NCBI GenBank assembly: GCA_937876385.1
Contig: CALFHQ010000458.1
Span: 1-5,724 of the forward strand
Reading direction: 5' to 3'
Length of the DNA stretch: 5,724 nucleotides
Source: an uncultured Pseudomonadota bacterium
GTDB taxonomy: Bacteria; Myxococcota_A; UBA9042; CAIXZC01
Shown: positions 1 through 5,724 of the stretch, one piece after another
Position numbering within the stretch: position 1 is the stretch's first letter
Layout of the letters: every line of letters starts with the position of its first letter
Notes under the pieces: model-generated
Told to the model about the DNA's origin: nothing
Database searches by the model: none
What the model saw: the letters and a program-made list of their open reading frames with translations, nothing else
Program-made: the position numbers and the translations under genes

Positions 1-63
1 TCCGAAGAATTGGGCGTGGCCCTACCGGACGTTCCAGTGGGTTTTGACTCGAATTCGTTCTGA
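1..63 (+). CDS. possible 3' end of an upstream gene (C-terminal 20 residues)
   Basis: Frame 1 is open from the window edge to a TGA at 61-63 and would encode the tail SEELGVALPDVPVGFDSNSF. The stop lies 42 bases before the start of the next gene, a spacing that fits an operon. I do not recognise the tail, and it is too short to assign. Frame 2 is also open here, up to 103, so the coding frame is not certain. I prefer frame 1 because its acidic, unremarkable composition looks more protein-like than the Trp/Arg-rich frame 2 product. Confidence 0.35.
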   Translation, partial: SEELGVALPDVPVGFDSNSF

Positions 64-90
64 CAAACACCCTCCCCGACGACAGGTATG

Positions 91-99
91 GGAAAGGAG
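91..99 (+). promoter_or_regulatory. ribosome binding site deciding the start of the PpiC lipoprotein
   Basis: GGAAAGGAG lies 6 bases before the ATG at 106. It sits just downstream of an in-frame ATG at 88, so it would be translated if that earlier codon were used. The ATG at 88 has no comparable purine-rich stretch in front of it. Starting at 106 also puts the charged signal-peptide n-region (MLRN) at the N-terminus. Confidence 0.7.
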
Positions 100-105
100 T
101 TGAGC

Positions 106-1374
106 ATGTTGAGAAACCTGAGTTGGTTGATATTGGCAGCAACGGTTGCGTTGGGATGGGGTTGCAAGGGCTCCAACCCACCTGAAACCACCAATGAAGC
201 AGAAAAGAGCGTTAAGAAAGAGGGTGCAGCGACCCCCAAGGCAACGGAACCCAGCCAGCCGGACAAGGCCGAGGTTTCCCCGAAGGAAGTGGCTGAGCCG
301 GCAGTGGAGCCCCCGAAGGCCGACGTCCAGGTGCAGGAAGATGCCACCCAGACCGAAGGGGAGAAGACCCATGCCCGGGACACCCGGAAGAAGGACGAAC
401 TGGTCACATCCCCCAACGCCCCCTCGGGGGGAGAAGAGGTCGTAGCGTGGAGCAATCAGCGCCGAATCTCGAAGGAAGAGTTCGAACGCTACCTGCTGAG
501 ACTCCCTCCATTCCAGCGCCAGGAGTACGCAGCGTTGGAGCAGAAGATGGAGCTTCTCAAAAACCTCATCAAGTTTGACACCGTTGCCCAGTTGGCCCTG
601 GAAGCCGGATTGGACCAGGATCCGGAGGTCCAACTCGCCCTGAAGACCGAAATGGTGAAGATGTACATCCAGCGTAACTTCGGGGATCCCTCGAAGGTGG
701 AGGTCACCGACGCAGAGTTGGAAGCTCGATACCAGAAAGAGAGCAGTCGGTACAACAAACCCGCTCGGGTTCGAGCAAGTCACATTCTCATTCGTGACGA
801 GTCGCTGGCCAGAGAGGTCCTGGAGAAAATGAAGGAGCGCCTTGCCCAACCGAAAAGCAACGCCCGAAGGATCTTTCGGGAGTTCGTCCGGCGGTACAGC
901 GAAGACGAGGAGTCCAAGCAGCGAGGGGGAGACCTGCTCTACCTCACACTGGATGGAAAATCCCACGCCGAGTTGGACCAGGCTGTGGTCGAGGCTGCCT
1001 TCTCCATGCAGAATCTCAACCAGATAAGCACCCTCATCAGGGGAGAACGAGGATACCACATCGTCATGGTCACTGACCGAAGAGAGAAGGTCGAACAGAG
1101 CTTCGACGATGTAAAAGAGACCCTGCGAGAGCAGGTCGCTCAGGACAAGCTGGATGCCGCCCGGAAGGTGTTCATGGACCGGGTAGTGGACATGAACGAT
1201 TGGCACATGGAAACCGCCGTATTGGACTCCATCATCGTGGATGGACTCCCCGCCTCTCACAGCACCGCTGCCCGGGTTAAGAGTGTCCAGGAAGAGATTG
1301 ACTCCAAGAAAAAGATTCGTTCGCCTCTGGCACCACCGCGGAAGGTTGAACCCAAGGAGGAAGCCGGTGAGTAG
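106..1374 (+). CDS. PpiC/SurA-type parvulin peptidyl-prolyl isomerase, probable lipoprotein
   Basis: A 422-residue exported folding factor predicted to catalyse cis-trans isomerisation of Xaa-Pro bonds. Seen: an N-terminal hydrophobic stretch (about residues 5-18) ends in LGWGC, with Cys20 as likely lipidation site. The Trp at -2 makes the lipobox imperfect. A low-complexity Pro/Ala/Glu/Lys-rich tether spans roughly 22-112. A SurA_N-like helical region follows (about 113-215), containing VVAWSNQRRISKEEFERYL. The parvulin domain covers about 223-326, with ASHILI (His226), FVRRYSEDEESKQRGGDL, an AAF segment and GYHIVMVTDRRE (His318). Both histidines expected of active parvulins are therefore present. 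A SFDDVKETLREQV helix and a charged C-terminal tail complete the protein. The start at 106 is chosen on its ribosome binding site. The stop overlaps the next gene, another SurA-like protein, pointing to a joint role in envelope protein folding. Clients are unknown. Family assignment is firm; lipidation is likely but less certain. Confidence 0.9.
   Translation: MLRNLSWLILAATVALGWGCKGSNPPETTNEAEKSVKKEGAATPKATEPSQPDKAEVSPKEVAEPAVEPPKADVQVQEDATQTEGEKTHARDTRKKDELVTSPNAPSGGEEVVAWSNQRRISKEEFERYLLRLPPFQRQEYAALEQKMELLKNLIKFDTVAQLALEAGLDQDPEVQLALKTEMVKMYIQRNFGDPSKVEVTDAELEARYQKESSRYNKPARVRASHILIRDESLAREVLEKMKERLAQPKSNARRIFREFVRRYSEDEESKQRGGDLLYLTLDGKSHAELDQAVVEAAFSMQNLNQISTLIRGERGYHIVMVTDRREKVEQSFDDVKETLREQVAQDKLDAARKVFMDRVVDMNDWHMETAVLDSIIVDGLPASHSTAARVKSVQEEIDSKKKIRSPLAPPRKVEPKEEAGE
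1354..1360 (+). promoter_or_regulatory. ribosome binding site deciding a GTG start
   Basis: AAGGAGG, a near-perfect Shine-Dalgarno sequence inside the 3' end of the preceding gene, lies 6 bases before GTG 1367. An ATG at 1382 in the same frame is 21 bases away and has only a C-rich stretch directly before it. This supports the GTG. Confidence 0.8.
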
Positions 1375-2449
1375 AACCCCCATGTTTCGTCTGCCCCTGT
1401 TGAGGGTTGGACTCGTCTGTCTCCTGTTGATGATAATGCCGTCCATTCTCTTTGCCGGCGATACTGACCGGGGAGAGTTGGTGGACGGTGTGGTCGCCGT
1501 GATCGGATCAAAGGTGGTCTCTCGTACGGACCTGGCCAATGCCATGGCATACCAGGCGACCCTCCTCGCTGCGAAAAAGCAGGCGGGGCTGTCCGAAGAA
1601 GACGCCGAGAAGGAGTTTGCTCGACTGCAGCTTGAGGTTCGAGACAACCTCGTGGACAACACTCTGATTCTCCTGGCGGCCGAAGAAGGTGGGATGTCGG
1701 TATCGGACCACGTTGAGAAGCAGATATCAAAGGTCAAAGAGGCCTTCGCCGAGAACCCGGAACAGCTCCAACAGTTCCTGGCGTCAAGGGGCTACCGATC
1801 CATTGAGGACTACAAGAAGGGATTGCGGGAAGAGCTTCTTCGCCAGCGAATCGTGATGATGAAGGTTCGCCCCCGGTCCGAAGTTACGCTGGAGGAAGTG
1901 CAAGAAGAATTCGAGAAGCGATATCAGGGGAAGCCTGCCGCTGCCGAGGGATGCGACGGCGCGCTGGTTCCTGTGTATTACCTCGAGCAGATGTTCTTTC
2001 CGCTTCCAAAGGAAGTCTCCATCAACGGGCTCATCGACACGTATGTGCGAGCCTACAAGTGCTACCTCGGGCTGAAAGCCGGGAAGTTCGCCCCACCGGA
2101 CGTCCCAACCGCTTGTGCAGATGGGGGAGCGGCTCCCGGATACGGGGCCATCGGGGATGTGGATGAGACCAAATCCTTTGAAAAGAGCTTCCAGGACGCC
2201 TTCGACGGATTGGCATCAAACACCAAGGAGGAACTCTCCGAGCCCTTCATCGGCAAGGACGGGGTTCGCATCCTTCGAATCGCAACCCGGCGCAAGGAAT
2301 GCTACACAGACAAGTCTGAGATCACCCGTCTCGTCACCCGCCTCAAGGGGAAGCTAGAAGATCGAAAGTTCGAGAAGGCGATGCAGTTCTGGCTCAAGGA
2401 GCTGCGGGGGCGATACCGTGTGGACGTGAAGCCTCTGGATTCCAACTAG
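1367..2449 (+). CDS. SurA-like periplasmic chaperone with a degenerate parvulin domain
   Basis: A 360-residue predicted periplasmic protein. A signal peptide is visible: arginines at 3, 8 and 13, a hydrophobic core at about 14-29, and probable cleavage after LFA (Ala30). The mature N-terminus, LVDGVVAVIGSKVVSRTDL, matches the opening of SurA, and helices to about residue 190 fit the SurA chaperone module. Residues about 203-310 show the outline of a parvulin domain (YYLEQMFFPL, then LSEPF, then GVRILRIATRR). However, the canonical ASHIL His is Gln208, the GYHI His is Arg301 and the GGDL loop reads PGYGAIG, so isomerase activity is doubtful. Four cysteines in the mature chain (196, 232, 250, 312) all fall in or beside this domain and could form disulfides. 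The GTG start overlaps the upstream PpiC gene by 8 bases, implying translational coupling. I infer a holdase for outer-membrane or secreted proteins, working with its neighbour. Confidence 0.82.
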   Translation: MSRTPMFRLPLLRVGLVCLLLMIMPSILFAGDTDRGELVDGVVAVIGSKVVSRTDLANAMAYQATLLAAKKQAGLSEEDAEKEFARLQLEVRDNLVDNTLILLAAEEGGMSVSDHVEKQISKVKEAFAENPEQLQQFLASRGYRSIEDYKKGLREELLRQRIVMMKVRPRSEVTLEEVQEEFEKRYQGKPAAAEGCDGALVPVYYLEQMFFPLPKEVSINGLIDTYVRAYKCYLGLKAGKFAPPDVPTACADGGAAPGYGAIGDVDETKSFEKSFQDAFDGLASNTKEELSEPFIGKDGVRILRIATRRKECYTDKSEITRLVTRLKGKLEDRKFEKAMQFWLKELRGRYRVDVKPLDSN

Positions 2450-2492
2450 ACACAAGTTTCCCCTTGAACCCTCCTGCTCCACGGAATTGGCG

Positions 2493-3110
2493 ATGACCGC
2501 CCTACCCGGCAAACGCAGATTCTGGGCTTATGCTGCCTCCTTTGGTGCACTGTGGGGAGCTTTTGAGGCCCTCCTGGGTGTGTTCCTCCATGCCTTGCAG
2601 GTTCCCTTCACAGGACTCATGCTGGCTTCCCTGGGCTGTCTCATTCTGGCAGCACAACGACGAGTGGCGCCGTGGGCTGGAATCTCTTTGATGACGGGGC
2701 TCATTGCAGGATTCTGCCGGGCCATCACCCCCTCCACAGCCCTCCTGGGACCGCTCATCGGAATTGTCACCGAGGCGCTCCTGGTAGAGTTGGCCTTTCT
2801 GCTCCTGGGGCGAGGCATGCTGGGAGCCGTCTTCGGGGGATTCCTGGCGGCCTTGTGGTCCATCTCCCAAGGACTGGTAGTGAAGGTCATCTTGTACGGA
2901 GCGCCGGTGGTGGAGCTGGCCGTTTCGATGGCAGAAAAGCTCCTGGGATGGGTGGGGCTCACCGTTTCATCGGGGATTTGGGCTGTGGCAACACTGTTTG
3001 GACTCATTGGGCTTGTGGGGGCCGTTGCCGGGGGGCTGGGCTCTCGCATGGGGCGGTCCCTGGTGCGCTACCGGGAGGAGCTCATGGCATCCAGAGGAGA
3101 TTCGCCATGA
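2493..3110 (+). CDS. six-helix membrane protein, ECF transporter S-component-like
   Basis: A 205-residue hydrophobic protein with about six membrane segments (roughly 11-33, 39-55, 60-78, 83-105, 108-133 and 160-182) and a basic C-terminal tail (RMGRSLVRYREE). The size, helix count and Gly/Ala-rich helices resemble S components of energy-coupling factor transporters, the membrane subunits that bind a vitamin or metal. I cannot name the substrate. Charged residues inside predicted helices (Glu25, Glu94, Glu99, Lys131) suggest a polar ligand or helix-helix contacts. It overlaps the next gene by ATGA, and that gene carries an EcfT-like domain, which strengthens the transporter reading. ATG 2493 is chosen, with a weak GGA 7 bases upstream; TTG 2487 in the same frame is an alternative that adds two residues. 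Membrane location is clear; the S-component call is inference from topology and context. Confidence 0.65.
   Translation: MTALPGKRRFWAYAASFGALWGAFEALLGVFLHALQVPFTGLMLASLGCLILAAQRRVAPWAGISLMTGLIAGFCRAITPSTALLGPLIGIVTEALLVELAFLLLGRGMLGAVFGGFLAALWSISQGLVVKVILYGAPVVELAVSMAEKLLGWVGLTVSSGIWAVATLFGLIGLVGAVAGGLGSRMGRSLVRYREELMASRGDSP
3095..3099 (+). promoter_or_regulatory. ribosome binding site setting the start of the membrane-NTPase fusion
   Basis: AGGAG (within AGAGGAGA, 3093-3100) is 7 bases before ATG 3107, inside the end of the preceding gene. The same frame stays open far upstream, to at least 2672, but that part overlaps the membrane protein gene and is Gly/Arg/His-rich shadow sequence. The site and the ATGA overlap fix the start at 3107. 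Confidence 0.8.
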
Positions 3111-4210
3111 GCCAATCTCGACCCTGGCAATTGGGGGCTGCGTGGACCCTCTTTGGAGCCTTCGTCACGGCACAAGTTCTGGGATCACTCCTTTGGAGTG
3201 TTGTCGCATTGGCGTCCTGGCTGCTGTTGTGGCGACTTCGCAAAGCGAATTTCTTTCGACGGCTGTGGAACCCCCCTTTCTGGATCGCCACGGGCATCAT
3301 CGTCCTCCTCTCCGGGTTCTTTCTGGGGCCTCGAGACCTCACCATCGCCGGGATAGGGGTCTCTTCCTCGGGAATTCGAGCCGGTGCTGAGATGCTCCTC
3401 CGGGCTGTGTTCGTTTTCAGCATCGCTCTGGTGCTGTCGGATGCGCTCAACGCCGAGGGGCTCGAGAGACTTCAGCGACGAATCGGATTCCCCCATTTCT
3501 GGATGGCTTTGCGCGGCGCCATGGAAATGCTTCCGGCCCTCAGGAACCGGGCAGGAAAGGAGTTCTCGGCAGACTCTGGAGCAAGGCGGCTGCCTCGTCG
3601 AGGGGTGCTGCTGAGGTGGATGAAGGAAGCCGTTCGCATCGCCGAGGGGGAGTTTGAATCAGCGCATCTGCCATTCCGAAGGCCGGTTGTGCTGGCCGTC
3701 TCGGGGACTCGAAACAGCGGCAAGACAACCTACCTGACGCAGTTGAATTCGGCCTTGAAAGGGGTTGGCGTGCGCACCGGTGGAATCACTCAACCCGCAA
3801 CGGTTCTAGGCGGAACCAAGGTGCGTTATGACGTGCTGGAGTTGGGAACCGGGAAGCGCAAGACGTTGGCTGAGCGAAAATCAGGGTCCCAGAACGGCTA
3901 CGACTTCTCCCAGGACGCCTTTCGTTGGTCGGGTGAGATGATTGCATCGGCTGCAAAGGGGTGTGAAGTTCTCTTCGTGGATGAACTGGGACTCCTGGAA
4001 GCCCAAGGATTGGGACACCTTCCCAATTTGGTACTGGCAGCAGAAGAAAACAGGGCACCGATATGGATCGCTGCGGTGCGCAAGGAATGCCTGCAGGGGG
4101 TCGGCGAAGGACTCCCCTTCCTGGTTGTTCCTGTGGCGGTATGGAACACGCCACCAGCGCATCTGGCCGAATCCATCGCAAGGCATCTGGAGTCTCTCCG
4201 CAACCGATGA
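3107..4210 (+). CDS. EcfT-like membrane domain fused to THEP1-type P-loop NTPase
   Basis: A 367-residue two-part protein. The N-terminal half has about four membrane segments (two within 8-42, then 58-74 and 95-113). An amphipathic, Arg-rich region of about 115-185 follows (LSDALNAEGLERLQRRIGF, ALRG at 134-137, RRG at 164-166). This order resembles EcfT/CbiQ transmembrane subunits and their cytoplasmic coupling helices. From about 193 the chain is a P-loop NTPase: Walker A GTRNSGKTT (200-208), a GGITQP strand (225-230), a region with LAERKSGSQNGYDFSQDAF, and Walker B VLFVDELGLLE (Asp292, Glu293). No ABC signature (LSGGQ) is visible. The roughly 175-residue length and the VDELGLLE block fit the THEP1/NTPase_1 nucleotide triphosphatase family. 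It overlaps the S-component-like gene by 4 bases, so the two are probably made together as one membrane complex. Nucleotide binding is well supported; a transport role is inference. Confidence 0.72.
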   Translation: MSQSRPWQLGAAWTLFGAFVTAQVLGSLLWSVVALASWLLLWRLRKANFFRRLWNPPFWIATGIIVLLSGFFLGPRDLTIAGIGVSSSGIRAGAEMLLRAVFVFSIALVLSDALNAEGLERLQRRIGFPHFWMALRGAMEMLPALRNRAGKEFSADSGARRLPRRGVLLRWMKEAVRIAEGEFESAHLPFRRPVVLAVSGTRNSGKTTYLTQLNSALKGVGVRTGGITQPATVLGGTKVRYDVLELGTGKRKTLAERKSGSQNGYDFSQDAFRWSGEMIASAAKGCEVLFVDELGLLEAQGLGHLPNLVLAAEENRAPIWIAAVRKECLQGVGEGLPFLVVPVAVWNTPPAHLAESIARHLESLRNR

Positions 4211-4336
4211 CCATCCCCCGATCTGAGTTTTTTCAAAAAAATTGCCCTTCAATGTGCGCATCTGGCGCGAATCGACGTTCTGGTTAAGTGGGAGTCAGTT
4301 CACTTCCCGAATTCACAAACAGAAGAGGAGAGCGCC
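4211..4336 (+). promoter_or_regulatory. intergenic region, probable promoter region of the Cys-rich lipoprotein
   Basis: These 126 bases are the longest gap in the window. They hold an AT-rich tract (T6 at 4228-4233, C, then A7 at 4235-4241) that contrasts with the GC-rich surroundings. The tract could be an UP-like element, a bent or easily melted stretch, or part of transcription termination. It has no GC-rich hairpin of intrinsic-terminator type. I could not find a convincing -35/-10 pair. An AAGTG/CACTT inverted repeat with a 10-base loop, in the part that begins near 4276, is too short to call. Promoter function is inferred from position only. Confidence 0.35.
4326..4330 (+). promoter_or_regulatory. 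ribosome binding site of the Cys-rich lipoprotein
   Basis: AGGAG, within AAGAGGAG at 4323-4330, lies 6 bases before ATG 4337. The codon it marks begins a clear lipoprotein signal peptide. Confidence 0.8.
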
Positions 4337-5724
4337 ATGAGAAAACACCTGCTGCGGTGGACCGCCGGAGTCTGCCTTTTGCTTGCCATCACTTCCTGCG
4401 GAGAATCAGCCCCCGTAAGCGAAGCCGCTCAAGATGTAGCGGACCGGTCACAATTCGACGATGGCTTGAACCCGCCAGACGGAGACTGGAACAACGAGGA
4501 TGGCTCGAGCTTCTATGGAGATGCCATCGTATTTGGGGACGGGACCGGCTTCGACACGCTGGGCGGTTTTGGTGATTCCATGGAGTTCCAGGGGTGGGAA
4601 ACGCCCACGCCGGAGCCTTGCGAAGTCAATGAGGATTGTTCCAAGGGACTGTGCGTCGACCTCGGAACGCAGCGGGTCTGCGCCAGCGAGTGCAACTACG
4701 GTTGCCCGGACGGATGGACCTGCCGTCTGTTCGATCTGTGGCCGGAATTTCCGGTGAAAATGTGCCTCCCCGACGACGGATTCTGGTGCCGTCCCTGCGA
4801 CAGCATCAGCGATTGCCGTCGTTTTCCCAATGATCCCTTTGTGGCCTGCCGGGACATCGGCCCCGATGGCTCCCTGGCCTGCACGCTGTCGTGTTCGGGG
4901 GATGACGAGTGCGACGCTGGAATGACCTGCGGCGACTCGGGCTTCTGCGAGCCGGACGGGGTGTGCGATTGCCGCCTCAACGAGGCCAACATCGGCACCA
5001 TCTCGGATTGCAACCAGACAAACGGCGAGGGGACCTGCTGGGGCACCCAGGGATGCGACGAAGAGGGGTGGATTCTGTGTGACGCCCCTCGCCCCAAGGC
5101 GGAAATCTGCGACGGACATGACAACAACTGCAACGGCCACATCGACGAGGATCTTTTGTCCACGTCCTGCACCAAAGAGAACGTCCACGGCATTTGCAGC
5201 GGCGAAACCACCTGTATGGACGGGATTTCCATGTGTCTGGCAGCGGAACCAAAGGAGGAGTTGTGTGACGGCGCCGACAACAACTGCAACGGCGAGGCTG
5301 ACGAGGGGTGCGACCTTGATGGCGACGGGTATTGCCATCACGCTCCGTTGGCCTACGGTCTCGGCGAGGTGTGTGAGTTTGCCTCGGCGGACTGCGACGA
5401 CACTTCAGCGGAAGTGCATCCCGGCATGCCCGAACTGTGTGACGGTCGAGACAACAACTGCGACGGGGCGGTTGACAACGGGTGCGATCCAGATGGCGAC
5501 GGATACTGCGAGGCACCCCTGGTGTGGGGAGCAAGCTATGTCTGCCGATTCCCGGAGACCGACTGCGCCCCCACCAACAAGGATGTCTATCCGGGCGCCG
5601 GGGAAGTGTGCGACGGAGTGGACAACGACTGCGACGGTGAGACGGACGAGGGGTGTGACCTGGACGGCGACGGATACTGCGACGCCCAGCCGTTGGTGGG
5701 GGGAGCGGGCTATCGATGCAAGCA
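4337..5724 (+). CDS. Cys-rich secreted lipoprotein with MopE-type metal-binding repeats (3' end beyond window)
   Basis: The first 462 residues of a protein that runs off the window with no stop. Seen: a basic n-region (MRKHLLR), a hydrophobic core and lipobox ITSC, with Cys21 as lipidated residue. An acidic Asp/Gly-rich, Cys-free linker spans about 22-92. Cys-rich modules cover about 95-255, opening with PCEVNEDCSKGLC, with CPDGWTC and CDAGMTC among later motifs. From 256 come repeated units with core ExCDGxDNNCxGxxDE, three of them continuing into GC-DxDGDGYC. These match the style of the MopE-related putative metal-binding motif; DxDGDG also resembles a calcium-binding loop. Many cysteines imply oxidative folding outside the cytoplasm. 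Such proteins are common as surface lipoproteins in Myxococcota and relatives, mostly of unknown role. A gap precedes it, so it is probably transcribed separately from the transporter-like pair. The motifs are certain; the function is not. Confidence 0.88.
   Translation, partial: MRKHLLRWTAGVCLLLAITSCGESAPVSEAAQDVADRSQFDDGLNPPDGDWNNEDGSSFYGDAIVFGDGTGFDTLGGFGDSMEFQGWETPTPEPCEVNEDCSKGLCVDLGTQRVCASECNYGCPDGWTCRLFDLWPEFPVKMCLPDDGFWCRPCDSISDCRRFPNDPFVACRDIGPDGSLACTLSCSGDDECDAGMTCGDSGFCEPDGVCDCRLNEANIGTISDCNQTNGEGTCWGTQGCDEEGWILCDAPRPKAEICDGHDNNCNGHIDEDLLSTSCTKENVHGICSGETTCMDGISMCLAAEPKEELCDGADNNCNGEADEGCDLDGDGYCHHAPLAYGLGEVCEFASADCDDTSAEVHPGMPELCDGRDNNCDGAVDNGCDPDGDGYCEAPLVWGASYVCRFPETDCAPTNKDVYPGAGEVCDGVDNDCDGETDEGCDLDGDGYCDAQPLVGGAGYRCK
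5102..5724 (+). repeat. tandem MopE-type coding repeats
   Basis: Four repeat cores begin at residues 256, 308, 366 and 423 of the lipoprotein (bases 5102, 5258, 5432 and 5603). The last three are nearly regular units of 57-58 residues (171-174 bases), each with CDGxDNxCxG, DxGC and DxDGDGYC. The first is shorter and lacks the DxDGDGYC part: its core ends in DEDL and it is followed by a different Cys-containing stretch. The unit after 423 is cut by the window edge. The DNA copies are diverged, so this is an old protein repeat rather than a recent duplication. Confidence 0.85.

Noticed and set aside
22..1737. A very long open frame (571 codons) on the - strand
   Set aside because: It lies antisense to two overlapping + strand genes with clear SurA/PpiC motifs, signal peptides and ribosome binding sites. 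Its product has no recognisable domain. Long antisense frames are common in GC-rich coding DNA.
2450..2486. A possible terminator in the gap before the six-helix protein (CAAG/CTTG)
   Set aside because: Only a 4-base stem with a small loop and no following T run. Too weak to call, and the 43-base gap is compatible with co-transcription.
2672..3106. An N-terminal extension of the EcfT/NTPase frame upstream of 3107
   Set aside because: The frame is open but fully overlaps the membrane protein gene, and the sequence is Gly/Arg/His-rich. A ribosome binding site and an ATGA overlap mark the start at 3107.
4264..4280. A possible sigma-54 promoter (TGGCGCG)
   Set aside because: The -24 GG is present, but the position 10 bases later reads CG instead of GC and no TTGC-like -12 element follows.
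4448..5341. A 297-codon open frame on the - strand
   Set aside because: It is antisense to the Cys-rich lipoprotein, whose + strand frame has a lipobox, ordered Cys modules and MopE-type repeats. The antisense product is a Val/Ala-rich shadow with no motif.
5102..5724. A CRISPR-like array or recent DNA tandem repeat
   Set aside because: The repeats are in-frame protein repeats of 171-174 bases with diverged DNA, not short identical repeats separated by unique spacers.

Overview
This window looks like a chromosomal segment of a GC-rich (by eye about 60%) deltaproteobacterial-type organism, most likely Myxococcota or a relative such as Bradymonadota. The strongest pointer is the last gene. It is a lipoprotein with Cys-rich modules followed by repeats of the type CDGxDNNCDGxxDEGC + DxDGDGYC, related to the MopE putative metal-binding motif, which is abundant in secreted proteins of those lineages. 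Taxonomy is inferred from this protein style only; no rRNA or other marker is present.

Layout: all supported genes lie on the + strand. A possible 3' end of an upstream gene stops at 63. Genes A (106-1374) and B (1367-2449) overlap by 8 bases and encode two exported SurA/PpiC-type proteins. A is a lipoprotein with a long Pro/Glu/Ala-rich tether and an intact-looking parvulin domain. B has a SurA-type N-terminus and a degenerate parvulin-like domain that lacks the family's conserved histidines and carries four cysteines. After 43 bases come genes C (2493-3110) and D (3107-4210), which overlap by ATGA. C is a six-helix membrane protein resembling an S (substrate-binding) component of energy-coupling factor (ECF) transporters. 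D fuses an EcfT-like membrane domain to a C-terminal P-loop NTPase of the THEP1/NTPase_1 type. A 126-base intergenic gap with a T6/A7 tract separates D from gene E (4337 to beyond the window end), the Cys-rich lipoprotein.

How the genes may work together: A and B form a plausible periplasmic/outer-membrane-protein folding pair, with catalysis in the anchored protein A and mainly holdase activity in B. C and D form a separate two-gene membrane module in which a THEP1-type NTPase appears to stand where an ECF transporter would normally have ABC ATPases. This is the least ordinary thing in the window. E is probably its own transcription unit. Tight spacing suggests that A through D are co-transcribed, but that is inference.
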